A stretch of DNA of 64,000 bases, from the NCBI RefSeq assembly GCF_007752535.1, contig NZ_CP036426.1, forward strand, positions 6,014,001 to 6,078,000. Reading direction: 5' to 3'. This DNA comes from Tautonia plasticadhaerens (GTDB lineage: Bacteria > Planctomycetota > Planctomycetia > Isosphaerales > Isosphaeraceae). The notes under the pieces were generated by a model. It did no database searches. It was given only the letters and a program-made list of their open reading frames with translations, and was not told where the DNA came from. Positions 47,601 to 55,868 of this stretch are shown here, in pieces. How positions within the stretch are numbered: position 1 is the first letter of the stretch; each line of letters begins with the position of its first letter. The translations under genes and the position numbers were made by a program.

Positions 47601-48136
47601 ATCCCCGGCGGCCGGGCCTTCGAGGGGCTCGGCGCCGGGCGATCGCCACCACGTCGCCTCGGGTTAGGCCTGACCGGGGTGCCGGGGGGAGGATCGAGGG
47701 CCTCCTCCACCTCGCCGAAATCGGCCTCGAAGGAGGGAGGGGCCACCTCCCCCGGCATCCCGCCCATCTGCCCGCCCCAGCCGCCGCCGACCGCCGCGCC
47801 GGGGCGTGCCCGCACCTTGGTCTTCTCGAAATCGGCCGGGCCGTCGTCCGGGGTGATCAGGAAGACGCGGGCCTTGCCGACCCGAAGCTCGCTCCCCTGC
47901 CTGAAGCTGGAAGACACGACCTTCTTGCCGTCGACCTCGATCGCCCTGGCCTCCGGAGTCGCCTCGATCTTGTACCGGTCCGTCTTCCAGCGAAGCCGCC
48001 CGTGGAAGGGCAAGGCGGACGGGTCGCCGAGCACGATGTCGCACTTCGGGTCGGAGCCGATGAGGACCTGCTGGTCCCTGGTGATGGTCAGGTACTCGAC
48101 CCGCCCCTTGCCGTCGTGGATCTCGAGGGTCGCCAT
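44621..48136 (-). CDS. FHA-domain membrane protein with TPR-like and beta-propeller regions
   Basis: 1171 aa, ATG at 48136 (MATLEIHDGKGRVEYLTITRDQQVLIGSDPKCDIVLGDP). The FHA domain (about 1-100) recognises phospho-threonine peptides; GSDPKCDIVLGDPSALPFHGRLRW has the FHA Gly/Arg/Ser-type core. A Pro-rich linker precedes one membrane helix (about 212-234, VVIVLGLTVVLMISLGFGLYGI). Helical repeats (YRNAIERFDAYLDSYPGHEHASDARVRSAMSRV) follow, then PQQ-like beta-propeller repeats from about 450 to the end (GADGRLVWRQKLGGPVADPPLIL, DPRTGGPQADPLLPSF). This is a sensor or scaffold architecture linking cytoplasm and periplasm. Confidence 0.85.
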   Translation of the reverse strand: MATLEIHDGKGRVEYLTITRDQQVLIGSDPKCDIVLGDPSALPFHGRLRWKTDRYKIEATPEARAIEVDGKKVVSSSFRQGSELRVGKARVFLITPDDGPADFEKTKVRARPGAAVGGGWGGQMGGMPGEVAPPSFEADFGEVEEALDPPPGTPVRPNPRRRGGDRPAPSPSKARPPGIESPNAPSPFRSPVRWVQSILFGKDQAPGEERVLSSPVVIVLGLTVVLMISLGFGLYGIIREMSADRAYSRANESMENAEYRNAIERFDAYLDSYPGHEHASDARVRSAMSRVRQFTTGGNPAWASALEAAGSMFEGTRQEPAFDDSRADLASAVMEIITGLIDRAGRLADAEALSQAEAAIALHDRVGGSAATLARDRNGVADELEGARASVTKSRHRAEALAAMDAGLRAGDPEATYDARDSLVVRHPDLADDPEVVSRLRSANELLRKETSVEADRIRASTEPRPDPLGPPTSLVLRSTLEPADGDGSLAFAVADGLAYGIDPDHGAPVWHVPVGLDCPFPPVPIPGAGGDVLVVDARHDDLVRLDGADGRLVWRQKLGGPVADPPLILGNQIAQGTIEGRLLLFNVSTGERQGAVDLGRRLSRTPVSDELGRYYYVLGHSAVAFVIRRDPLECVAVEYIGHQSGAAACPPARLGKYFIVAENDRPDSGRWSIFQIGEDGTSLRLRQRLDHLGWTWETPPSSGQVIWSATDRGGISSYAIGPYEQEDPFKLIARTVAEGSRLGPTFAYARTDRELWVASARSALYQLDAEQGKISSGWTLSQAGAATAPPQVVEGRMILTQQPELGRGASLWCVEPRSGSVAWRTLLGSPWPTPAEPTPDGRGLDTLSGDGRRLLLPIESIEAGGFVQEMLPRPGDRRLPVGRLRRLEAGDVTLILPPAEADHLYVRGDGPGDLTRVVLPSPLAASPMVWGGNLLVPGVDGRAYLVDPRTGGPQADPLLPSFTGDGPLRWLDPALLDGDAVALADRDGTVRRLVREDGGRPSLMVEVEVDLNQELVAPPGSTMDTVILATADGWIRALAARDLSPAGAWELDAPLALGPYTDAATGTVVVADASGKVIAFGPGGERLWTIDLEGDTLAGPPSIGGDEVWLLTLGGTLHRRSLFDGASIDRFGLTPLPAGGPSLLGDALIVPVGPGTVRPMPLIRAESSTE

Positions 48137-48221
48137 GCGTCGCATCCGGGGGTGGGGATCGGACGATCGGGGCCGTCCCCGATCGGCGTCCGGGCTTCGG
48201 CTCGACTCGAATGAGTGGAGT

Positions 48222-49184
48222 TCAATTCAGGGGCTGCTGGTCGATGACCTCGAACGCGTACCGGTTGCCGGCCGGGACGACGGTGAAGCGGGTTGTGCGG
48301 ATTTCCGCCGGCTGGAGCCCCTTGTACTGCTGCTCAAGCCGGGCGAGGATCTGCTCGACCTGGTCCGGGAAGAACTGGAAGATCGGCTCCCTCGGGCCGA
48401 TCGCGATGCCGGCCTTGCGGAGCAGTTCGATGTCTGACTGCCGACGCCCTCCCCCCTGCCAGAGGAAGTAAAGCCGCTCGTCGTTGCCCCGATTCGTCAC
48501 CCGGACGTCGGGCCTGGCCTTCGTGAAATTGGCGGCGTAGTGCATCTGGCCGTCGAGGACCGTCGCCATCTCCACCCCGAAGAAGTCGAGGAGGCGGGCG
48601 TATTCGTCGAGCGTCTGGCCCGGGTTGTAGAGGATACTCCAGCGCTGCTCCCGGGGGACGCCGCCGTCCCCGCCGCCGAGACCGTACGAGGCCGCCCCGG
48701 AGCCGAGCTTCGAGGCCCGGATGCCGGTGGCGACCGCCCCGCCCTGGGGCATCTCCTCGGCCAGGTCGGCGAACTGCTCGTCGGCCAGCGCCTCCACCAT
48801 CGCCGAGGGCGTCTGCTGCACGGCGGGTTCCTCGAAATCCGCGGGGGACAGCTCGCTGTTAGAGGCGAAGGCCGCAGCCGCCGCATCGCTCACGTCGACC
48901 CGCTCGGTCGAGTCCTCCTCTCCCTCCGGCGTGCCACCGCCGCCGAACACCTCGATGATCCGGATCTCGGCCGGGACATTCTTGGCGTAGGACTGGTTCG
49001 TCAGGTAGATCAGCCCGAGCCATCCCACGACGATCACCGAGCCGATGATCACCGCCATAAGCAGCGACGTGACCCGGTCGTAGGCCGATTCCCCGTAGAT
49101 GCGAGGGCCGATCGGCTGGAGAGCCTCGGAGGCCGGCCCGGGCGGGGTCGGGGTCGACGTGTCGGGAGTATTTCGTGCCGTCAT
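48222..49184 (-). CDS. Single-TM membrane protein linked to the FHA gene
   Basis: 320 aa, ATG at 49184 (MTARNTPDTSTPTPPGPASEALQP). A cytoplasmic Pro/Thr-rich N-terminus, one membrane helix at about 45-65 (SLLMAVIIGSVIVVGWLGLIYL), an Ala/Glu/Pro-rich periplasmic linker, then a folded C-terminal domain from about 195 (RWSILYNPGQTLDEYARLLDFFGVEMATVLDGQMHYAANFTKARPDVR). It is 86 bp upstream of the FHA gene and 48 bp downstream of the cyclase-repeat gene on the same strand. No known function. Confidence 0.75.
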   Translation of the reverse strand: MTARNTPDTSTPTPPGPASEALQPIGPRIYGESAYDRVTSLLMAVIIGSVIVVGWLGLIYLTNQSYAKNVPAEIRIIEVFGGGGTPEGEEDSTERVDVSDAAAAAFASNSELSPADFEEPAVQQTPSAMVEALADEQFADLAEEMPQGGAVATGIRASKLGSGAASYGLGGGDGGVPREQRWSILYNPGQTLDEYARLLDFFGVEMATVLDGQMHYAANFTKARPDVRVTNRGNDERLYFLWQGGGRRQSDIELLRKAGIAIGPREPIFQFFPDQVEQILARLEQQYKGLQPAEIRTTRFTVVPAGNRYAFEVIDQQPLN

Positions 49185-49231
49185 GGGGCGGTCTCGCGTC
49201 GGATCGGCCCGGTCGCCGCCAGGAGTGGGGC

Positions 49232-50797
49232 CTAATCGACCAGTTCCGGGGGGCGGACCGATTCGTACCACGCCCGCCATCGCTCCGCGGATGCCCGCTT
49301 CTGCTCGGCGTCGGCGTTCGGGGGCGGCCCGAAGCCGTCGAGGCGCCGGCTGATCAGGCCGAGCCCGTAGCGGGCGGTCGCCACTACCTCGTCGTTCGGA
49401 TCTTCCAGCGCGGCGATCAAATCCGGGACCACGTCGAGGTCCCCGGTCCGGGCCAGGGCCCAGGCGGCCGTCAGTCGCTGCGAGGGGATGCCGTCCAGCA
49501 ACAGGACCCGGAAGCGGTCCTTGTAGGGCTTCAATGCGAGCGAGCCGCTCGTGAAGTAGCGGTCGATCAGGCCCGACAGGGCCGACTCGGTCCCGTCGGC
49601 CCGGGCGTCCTCCAGCACCGCGAGCATCTCGTCGATGGCCCCATTCATCGGCCGGACGACCACTCGACCCTGGGCGACCGTGAGGTTTTCGAGGTTCTCG
49701 GGTAACCCCCGGCCGCCGAGGAGCGTCCCCGAGGCGAGTCGCTCGACCTTGATCCGGGCCATCGACTTCTCCGTGGCCCGGGTCAGGAACAGCAGGGCCC
49801 AGGACGTATTCGGGATGGCGTCGTACTGGGCATTCCAGCTCCCGTCGCCCCCCTGGGAGCTGACGATGTACTGGCCGCCGACCCGGAACCAGTCGACCGA
49901 GCCGAATTGATCCTGCTCACCCAGGCCGCCGACCCGCTCGCAGCCGTAGAGGCCGTAATAGCTCGATGGGCCGAACAGCGTGTCCTGTCCCGGCCTGAAG
50001 TTGCGGGCGATCCAGGCAATCCCCTGGCCGATCGCCTGCTCGAACTGGGAATCGGTCAGGCCGACCCGATACTCCGCCAGGTCGCTGTCGGGGATCAGCG
50101 GGGTCAGCAGCGGGCTGATCGGCCTCGATCGGCGTTTCTTGTACGGGGCGAGTTGCATCCGGCAGATCATGATACTGCCGGTCCCGGCCGCGGTCATCGA
50201 GACGGTCGGCGGGCTGGGAGCATCGGGGTGATAGTTCCACCCCCCCCCTCGCTGCACCGACATGTACCAGCGGGCCGCCCGCTCCCAGACGCTCGGCGGC
50301 ACCCGGATCCCGGCGTTCTCGGCCTCCCAGAGGCCGAGGACGGCGTACTGCGAGATCGAGCAGTCTCCCGTGTCTCCGGTCCTGGCGGAATAATCCCAGG
50401 CGCCGTTGCTCTTCTGCTTGCCGATCAGGTAGGCCGCCGCCGAGCGGAGCATCGGCCGATAGGCGACGGGGTCGAGATTGGCCATCATCATGCAGGCGAC
50501 CCCCGTCTCGTAGATGTCCGCCCCGCCGGATCGGGCGGGGGCGTAGCCATCGGACGTGGAGGCCCTGAGCGCCGTCTTGACCGTCTCCTGCAGGGCCTGG
50601 TCGTCCTTCGGGACGCCGGCTTTGATCATCGCCAGGGCCGCGAGGGCGGCCTGGCCGGGATCGGTTTCCGGTCCCCTGGACTTGAGGAACTGGACCCCCT
50701 TGGCGACCTGAGCCCCCTGCCCCCTCGCGGAATCGGGGAAGCCGCAGGCGGCCAGGAGGACGAGCATCGGGATGGAGAGGCACGATCGAGCGGGCAT
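49232..50797 (-). CDS. Prenyltransferase/squalene-cyclase-repeat lipoprotein
   Basis: 521 aa, ATG at 50797. The signal has a lipobox (LLAACGFPD). It contains alpha-toroid repeats like those of squalene-hopene cyclases: GQAALAALAMIKAGVPKDD, IYETGVACMMMANLDP, YLIGKQKSNGAWDYS, YAVLGLWEAENAGI, GGDGSWNAQYDAIPNTSWALLFLTRATEKS. No DxDD cyclase acid motif is visible, so it is probably not an enzyme. The C-terminus (TAAWALARTGDLDVVPDLIAALEDPNDEVVATARYGLGLIS) is HEAT-like. This fold family is frequent in planctomycete secreted proteins near FHA or TM proteins. Confidence 0.82.
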   Translation of the reverse strand: MPARSCLSIPMLVLLAACGFPDSARGQGAQVAKGVQFLKSRGPETDPGQAALAALAMIKAGVPKDDQALQETVKTALRASTSDGYAPARSGGADIYETGVACMMMANLDPVAYRPMLRSAAAYLIGKQKSNGAWDYSARTGDTGDCSISQYAVLGLWEAENAGIRVPPSVWERAARWYMSVQRGGGWNYHPDAPSPPTVSMTAAGTGSIMICRMQLAPYKKRRSRPISPLLTPLIPDSDLAEYRVGLTDSQFEQAIGQGIAWIARNFRPGQDTLFGPSSYYGLYGCERVGGLGEQDQFGSVDWFRVGGQYIVSSQGGDGSWNAQYDAIPNTSWALLFLTRATEKSMARIKVERLASGTLLGGRGLPENLENLTVAQGRVVVRPMNGAIDEMLAVLEDARADGTESALSGLIDRYFTSGSLALKPYKDRFRVLLLDGIPSQRLTAAWALARTGDLDVVPDLIAALEDPNDEVVATARYGLGLISRRLDGFGPPPNADAEQKRASAERWRAWYESVRPPELVD

Positions 50798-50907
50798 GTT
50801 CGTGCGGTCTTCGGCCGGTCGTTCGACGGGGCATCGATCCGAGCATCCATCTTATTATGACTCGGACTCGACCCTCGGGGAAGCGCGACGCGTCGGGGGG
50901 AGGCCGA

Positions 50908-51735
50908 TCAGTCCTCGGTCAGGGGCCGGACCTCGAACCGGCGGCAGAACAGTTCCGCCCCCTCGGACTGGAGCAGGATCTTGCCCTTGGTGAGGCTGGA
51001 GCCGGTGCCGACGTTGACCACGTAACCGTTGACGATGTTGGTGATCCGGTCGCCGTCGCAGATGACTTCCATCCGGTTCCATTCCCCGGCGGGCATCTCC
51101 ACGTCCCGGGCGCCCCGGAAGCCGAGCACGTCTTCCCACTCGGGATCACGACCCCACCAGTTGAACCGGGCCGAATCGCGGGTCTCGGGGGAGCCGTCGA
51201 CCGGGTCGAAGTAGAGCTGTCCCCCGTCCTCCCGGACCGAACAGGTCAGACTCGGCCGCCCGGCGCCGCCGACCAGGATGAAGTCGCCACAGCCTCCCTC
51301 AATGATCTGACACTCCACCGACTCCATCCACTGTCCGCCGGCCGCGCCGTCCTCGCCGACGCAGTGCAGCAGGATGCCCGAGTCCCGGGACCGTTCGGCC
51401 CGGGGGGCGAAGGTCTCATCTCCCCATCGCCACTCGACGATCAGGTGATAATCCTCGAATTCTTCCTCGGTCGTGATGCCGCCCCACTCCTCGCCGCTGA
51501 TCCGGATCTCGCCGTCGACGATCGAGAAGACGCCCTCGGGATCCTCGTACTTGTGGTCTTTCAGATACGAGTAGAAGCCGGAGAGATCCTTCCCATTGAA
51601 GGCGAGGACCGGCTCCCCCGTCGAATGCTCAGGCAGGTCGTTCGCGAAGGGCGGCACGTCCTGGATCGGTCCCGAGGTCGGGGCCAGGAACGAGGAGAGC
51701 AGCAGGGCGGCTCCGGGGAGGAACGCTGGCGTCAT
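50908..51735 (-). CDS. DUF1080 (3-keto-disaccharide hydrolase-like) secreted protein
   Basis: 275 aa, ATG at 51735 (MTPAFLPGAALLLSSFLAPTSGPI), a signal peptide; the next in-frame ATG is 51750. The DUF1080 domain (about 45-275) shows VLAFNGKDLSGFYSYLKD, FEDYHLIVEWRWGDETF, RDSGILLHCVG, and WNRMEVICDGDRITNIVNGYVVNV, ending GKILLQSEGAELFCRRFEVRPL. It is a beta-jelly-roll-like domain related to glycoside binding or hydrolysis, frequent in planctomycetes. Partners unknown. Confidence 0.9.
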   Translation of the reverse strand: MTPAFLPGAALLLSSFLAPTSGPIQDVPPFANDLPEHSTGEPVLAFNGKDLSGFYSYLKDHKYEDPEGVFSIVDGEIRISGEEWGGITTEEEFEDYHLIVEWRWGDETFAPRAERSRDSGILLHCVGEDGAAGGQWMESVECQIIEGGCGDFILVGGAGRPSLTCSVREDGGQLYFDPVDGSPETRDSARFNWWGRDPEWEDVLGFRGARDVEMPAGEWNRMEVICDGDRITNIVNGYVVNVGTGSSLTKGKILLQSEGAELFCRRFEVRPLTED

Positions 51736-51769
51736 GGGAGGGGCTCGCACAAGGGTGGGGAGGGTCGGA

Positions 51770-52048
51770 TCAACCTCGCCGGCGATGGACCTCGGCGCCG
51801 AGGTCCCGGCAGAGGGTCGAGACCCGGTCGAGCAGGGCCGGATCGGGGCAGGGGATCGAGAGGAGCATGCCCTGGTTCCCCTCGATCTGATCCGGGGCGG
51901 TCACGCCGAGTCGATCGGCCCGGGCGCCGAGGCCGACGACGAGTTGGACCGCCAGGTTTCCCTGGGCCGAATTCCGGAAGTAGGCGAGGACTCGGGGGTC
52001 GTTCGCGGCCTCCGGTACGGAGCCGGGGCGAATCTGGGGGGATTCCAT
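51770..52048 (-). CDS. Small hypothetical protein
   Basis: 92 aa, ATG at 52048 (MESPQIRPGSVPEAANDPRVLAYFRN). It has an alpha/beta look: LAVQLVVGLGARADRLGVTAPDQIEGNQGMLLSIPCPDPALLDRVSTLCRDLGAEV. No signal or membrane segment. It lies 34 bp before the DUF1080 gene on the same strand. Family not recognised; coding potential is moderate because long shadow ORFs are common here. Confidence 0.5.
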   Translation of the reverse strand: MESPQIRPGSVPEAANDPRVLAYFRNSAQGNLAVQLVVGLGARADRLGVTAPDQIEGNQGMLLSIPCPDPALLDRVSTLCRDLGAEVHRRRG

Positions 52049-52187
52049 GTTGGAGCGTCGGTGCGGGCGTCCGGGCCGAAGCTGGCGGCGGCCGGGAACG
52101 CCCTCGGCGCCGCCCGAAGCTGACGAATCCGGACGATCCCGAGAGTGTGACCCGACGGGCCCGGCGACGCAAGCCGCCGGCGACAGA

Positions 52188-53129
52188 TCAGCGGTCGTCC
52201 CCGGGGGCGTCCTTCAATTTCCGGAGCGCGACGGCGACCTCCGCCATCGTCGAGAACCGGTCTTCCTTGCGGCGAGCGAGGGCGCGATCGACCACCCCGC
52301 AGAGATCCGCCGGGAGGCCGGGAGCCACCTCGGCCAGCTTCATCGGCTCGGCATTCATCCGGTGGCGGATCATGGCCATTTGGTCGCCGGTCATCTCGTA
52401 GGGCAGGCGATTGGACACCATCTCGAAGGCCAGCACTCCGAAGGAGAATACGTCGATCCGGCGGTCGGTGGACTCGCGACGGATCAGTTCCGGGGCCATG
52501 TACTGGAGCGTCCCGGTGCGGTTGCCCGGCCGGTGGAAGCGGGGCTCGTCGGGCACGGCCAGGCCGAAGTCGATGATCTTGCAGACGTTCTCGCGATTGA
52601 CCAGCACGTTCTTCGGGCCGAAGTCGTGGTGGATGTAGCCGCAGCGATGCACCGCGTCGAGCCCGTCGGCCGTCTGGATGAGCAGGTCGAGCTTCCCGGA
52701 CAGGTCCCGGGCCCCGATCTTCCGGATCTCGTTGAGACTGACCCCCTCGATGAACTCCATCGAGAGCCAGTGCTCCTTCTTCGTGGAAAGCCCGAAATCG
52801 TAAGTGAGCACCACGTTGCGGTGCCGGATGGCGGCCCCGATCGACCCCTCGGGCGGCCTGCCTTCTTTCACGGCCCGGGCCAGGGCGTCCGCGGTCTTCT
52901 GCGCGTTCTGGACCTTGAGGCAGACGGAGCGCTTCTGGTCGTTGTCGAGCGCCTTGGAGACGTACGACATCGTCCCCTGGCTCGTCTCCGCCAGGATGGT
53001 GAAGCGGCGCGTGAGGTTGACCCGCTTCATCTTGGGGACGGCGGCGGGCTTCTCTTTCTTCGGGAGCTCGGGGGACTTCTTCCCGGGCTTCGTCTCCTTC
53101 GACTTCGACCCGAATAGCTTTCCGAACAT
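52188..53129 (-). CDS. Ser/Thr protein kinase-like protein
   Basis: 313 aa, ATG at 53129 (MFGKLFGSKSKETKPGKKSPELPKKEK), a Lys-rich N-terminus. The kinase domain shows a Gly-loop-like AETSQGTMSYVSKA, VCLKVQN (ATP lysine), the catalytic loop as YIHHDFGPKNVLV (HHD instead of HRD; Asp and Asn kept), KIIDFGLA and the MAPELIRRESTDRRIDVFSFGVLAFEMV activation/APE region. All catalytic residues except the HRD arginine are present, so it may be active but not activation-loop regulated in the usual way. No extracellular domain. Close to FHA proteins 4 kb away. Confidence 0.85.
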   Translation of the reverse strand: MFGKLFGSKSKETKPGKKSPELPKKEKPAAVPKMKRVNLTRRFTILAETSQGTMSYVSKALDNDQKRSVCLKVQNAQKTADALARAVKEGRPPEGSIGAAIRHRNVVLTYDFGLSTKKEHWLSMEFIEGVSLNEIRKIGARDLSGKLDLLIQTADGLDAVHRCGYIHHDFGPKNVLVNRENVCKIIDFGLAVPDEPRFHRPGNRTGTLQYMAPELIRRESTDRRIDVFSFGVLAFEMVSNRLPYEMTGDQMAMIRHRMNAEPMKLAEVAPGLPADLCGVVDRALARRKEDRFSTMAEVAVALRKLKDAPGDDR

Positions 53130-53461
53130 GATGCCGTCGCCTCCCGAGGATCCGGGCCGGCCGCCGGCGGGCGACTCGGGCCTCGCGATCGGAACTCGCC
53201 CCGCCCCTCGATCCTATCCCGACCATCCCGGCCGGGGAACGGGTGGCCCGGGGAACGCCGCGGCGAGGTCCACGGGATCGGCCCCCCCGGGATCATCCTA
53301 CGCGACCCGGGTGCCCCGGTGACTCGGCCCGGCGCTCCCCGTTTGGCCCATCTCGGGTTATCGCCGCCGCCCCTCCTCCGTTAGAATGGGAGGCCGAGGC
53401 GCACGAGGCGTCCTTCGCAGCCGATCCCTCCCCCTCTTCCTCCCAACCGGAAGGAGTCTCG
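53130..53461. other. 332 bp divergent intergenic region
   Basis: It separates the kinase-like gene (minus) and the FKBP gene (plus). A TAGAAT -10-like box lies at 53382-53387 without a clear -35 box. I see no RNA gene, repeat or further coding sequence in it. Confidence 0.4.
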
Positions 53462-54229
53462 ATGAGTGACCTGATGGTCATGGCGTTGGGCGCCCTGCTG
53501 GTCGCGAGCCCAGCCGCCGCGCGGGCCCAGGACCAGCCGGCACCGAAGCAGGCCCAGGCATCCCAGGGCGACCCGTCGCCCCTGCCCGACCTCAACTCCA
53601 AGGCCAGTTACGGATTCGGCCTCAATATCGGCCGCACGCTGAAGACGCAGGCCGATCAGTTCCGGCTCGACGCCACGCTCGTCGCCCGGGGCATCGCCGA
53701 CGGCCTGACCGACTCCCAGCCCCTGCTGACCGAGGAACAGTGCAATCAGGTGATGGAGGAGTTCGAGAAGCAGCTCCTCGCCCGGCAGATGGAAGCCGAG
53801 AAGGAGATGCTCGAGGCGAACAAGGAACAGGCCGCCTCGAACAAGGCCGCCGGCGAAGCCTACCTTGCCGAAAATGGCAAGAAGCCGGGGGTCAAGATGC
53901 TCAGCTCCGGCATCCAGTACGAGCCGATGAAGGCGGGGCAGGGGGCGACCCCGACCCTCACCGACACCGTCACGATCAACTACAAGGGCACGCTGCTCGA
54001 CGGCACGGTCTTCGACTCGACCGACGGCAAGGGCCCGATGACCTTCCCCGTCGGCGAGTTCATCGAGGGCTGGAAGCAGTCGCTCCAGCTGATGAAGGTC
54101 GGCGACAAGTGGCGGGTCGTCATCCCCCCGGAGTTGGCCTACGGCGAGTCGGGGACCCCGGGCGGCCCCATCCCCCCCAACGCCACCCTGATCTTCGAGA
54201 TCGAGCTGCTCGGAATCGCCGGCAAGTGA
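53462..54229 (+). CDS. FKBP-type peptidyl-prolyl cis-trans isomerase with N-terminal dimerisation region
   Basis: 255 aa. I start at ATG 53462 (MSDLMVMALGALLVASPAAARAQDQ), which gives a signal peptide; 53243 would add unrelated residues. The FkpA-type N-terminal region (KASYGFGLNIGRTLKTQADQFRLDATLVARGIADGLTDSQPLLTEEQCNQVM) forms a dimer arm. The FKBP domain (about 175-250) has VTINYKGTLLDGTVFDSTDGKGPMTFPVGEFIEGWKQSLQLMKVGDKWRVVIPPELAYGE. It accelerates proline isomerisation in the periplasm. Confidence 0.93.
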   Translation: MSDLMVMALGALLVASPAAARAQDQPAPKQAQASQGDPSPLPDLNSKASYGFGLNIGRTLKTQADQFRLDATLVARGIADGLTDSQPLLTEEQCNQVMEEFEKQLLARQMEAEKEMLEANKEQAASNKAAGEAYLAENGKKPGVKMLSSGIQYEPMKAGQGATPTLTDTVTINYKGTLLDGTVFDSTDGKGPMTFPVGEFIEGWKQSLQLMKVGDKWRVVIPPELAYGESGTPGGPIPPNATLIFEIELLGIAGK

Positions 54230-54410
54230 TCCGCATCGGCCGCCGCCCGACTGGACCGGGGTGGGCACCCCTCGTCGGGCCACCGAACGAACATGGCGGC
54301 GCGCACGTAGAAGCCCGGGAGACCCGGGGTGGGGCGACAATCCCGGGCCAGCGATCAGGTCTGTCTTCCCTCTCGAATCCACCAGCAAATCGAAAGGATT
54401 TCTTCCCAAT

Positions 54411-54704
54411 ATGAGGATCTACGTCGGAAATCTTAGCTATTCGGTGACTTCGGAGATGCTGCGGTCGATGTTCGAGCCCTTCGGCACCGTGGACTGGGCC
54501 GAGGTTCAGACCAAGATGAGGACCGGCCGCTCCCGAGGGTTCGGCCTCGTCGACATGCCCGACGACGACCAAGCCCGCGCGGCGGTCGAGGCCCTGGACG
54601 GCTCGGAGGTCGAGGGTCGTGTCCTCTCGGTCAACGAGTCAAGGCCCCGACGATCGGTCCGAGACCTCTACGCCGGCGGCTGGTCCGCCTCGGCTCGTCG
54701 TTGA
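54411..54704 (+). CDS. RRM-type RNA-binding protein
   Basis: 97 aa, ATG at 54411 (MRIYVGNLSYSVTSEMLRSMFEPFGTVDWAEVQTKMRTGRSRGFGLVDMPDDDQARAAVEALDG). RNP2 is IYVGNL and RNP1 is RSRGFGLV. A short Arg-rich tail follows. Such small RRM proteins occur in cyanobacteria and planctomycetes and are often cold-induced. The 180 bp leader is less GC-rich than its surroundings, fitting regulated translation. ATG 54261 is rejected because it reads non-family sequence. Confidence 0.9.
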   Translation: MRIYVGNLSYSVTSEMLRSMFEPFGTVDWAEVQTKMRTGRSRGFGLVDMPDDDQARAAVEALDGSEVEGRVLSVNESRPRRSVRDLYAGGWSASARR

Positions 54705-54871
54705 GCCGCCCCCACCGGCCTCGATCGCGGCCCGGCCCCCGGCCGGCCCGCGATCGGGGCCGACGACTCGGGATTGCGGGGAACTCGGCCGGGGCGTAGC
54801 GTATGCTTCGTACCATGGGCCTCCGCCGGTCCCCTCACCGATCCCCCCTGACACCACGCCCCACTGCTCCC

Positions 54872-55687
54872 ATGAACGCCGACGAAGGCCGGACCCTTGC
54901 CGTCTTCATCGACCTGGAGAACCTCGCCCTGGGGTTCGAAAGCCAGAAGAAGCCCCGATTCGACATCCAAAAGGTGCTCGAACGGCTCGTCGAGAAGGGC
55001 AAGATCATCGTCAAGAAAGCCTACTGCGACTGGAATCGCTACCAGGCCTACACCGCCCCCTTCCACGAGTCGGCCATCGAGCTGATCGAGATCCCCCGGC
55101 GCAGCCAGACGGGCAAGAACTCGGCCGACATCCGGCTAGTGGTCGATGCGATGGACCTCGCCTGGAGCAAGTCCCACATCGACACCTTCGTGATCGTCTC
55201 GGGGGATTCCGACTTCTCCCCGCTCGTCTCCAAGCTCAAGGAGAATGACAAGCACGTCATCGGCGTCGGCATGAAAGGCTCGACCTCCGAGCTTCTCCGG
55301 GACAATTGCGACGAGTTCATCTATTACGAGGACCTCGAGCGCTACGAGCAGGACGAGCAGGAGACGGTCAAGCAGCTCGACTCCTCCATCCCCGAGAAGA
55401 AGCGGGAGGTCTTCACCCTGCTCATCGAGGCCTGCAACGCCCTGACCCGGGAGAATCACGACATCCTCTACGCGTCGATGATCAAGGAGACGATGAAGCG
55501 GAAGAAGCCCTCGTTCGACGAGAGCTACTACGGCTACAAGACCTTCACCCATTTGCTGGAGGAGGCCGACAACGCCGCCGTCGTCGACATCGCCCGGAGC
55601 CCCAAGAGCGGCACCTACGTCGTCACCCGGTTCGGCGACCGCAAGGCGATCCTCAACGGCCGGGCCAAGCCGAAGCGGTCGTCCTGA
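54872..55687 (+). CDS. NYN/LabA (DUF88) domain protein with OST-HTH-like C-terminus
   Basis: 271 aa, ATG at 54872 (MNADEGRTLAVFIDLENLALGFESQKKPRFD). The NYN domain has the acidic motifs FIDLENL, ADIRLVVDAMDLAW and IVSGDSDFSPLV, typical of PIN-like ribonucleases. The C-terminal part (VFTLLIEACNALTRENHDILYASMIKETMKRKKPSFDESYYGYKTFTHLLEEADNAAVVDIARS) fits an OST-HTH/LOTUS RNA-binding module. It may cleave or bind RNA. A TATGCT box at 54802-54807 could be its -10. Confidence 0.88.
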   Translation: MNADEGRTLAVFIDLENLALGFESQKKPRFDIQKVLERLVEKGKIIVKKAYCDWNRYQAYTAPFHESAIELIEIPRRSQTGKNSADIRLVVDAMDLAWSKSHIDTFVIVSGDSDFSPLVSKLKENDKHVIGVGMKGSTSELLRDNCDEFIYYEDLERYEQDEQETVKQLDSSIPEKKREVFTLLIEACNALTRENHDILYASMIKETMKRKKPSFDESYYGYKTFTHLLEEADNAAVVDIARSPKSGTYVVTRFGDRKAILNGRAKPKRSS

Positions 55688-55868
55688 ACCGGGCCGCCCG
55701 GATGCCCGACGTCCCCGGACCCGGCGAAACGATCGACGGCCCCCCGGCATCGTGGTTGCTCAGATCTTCTCATCAGGCCGGGGATCGTTGCCGGGGGCGG
55801 GTCGAACCCGAGGTCGCCCGCCGGACCTGACCAAGGAACCCCGGTCGGAGATCGACCGGGGCCCTCAG

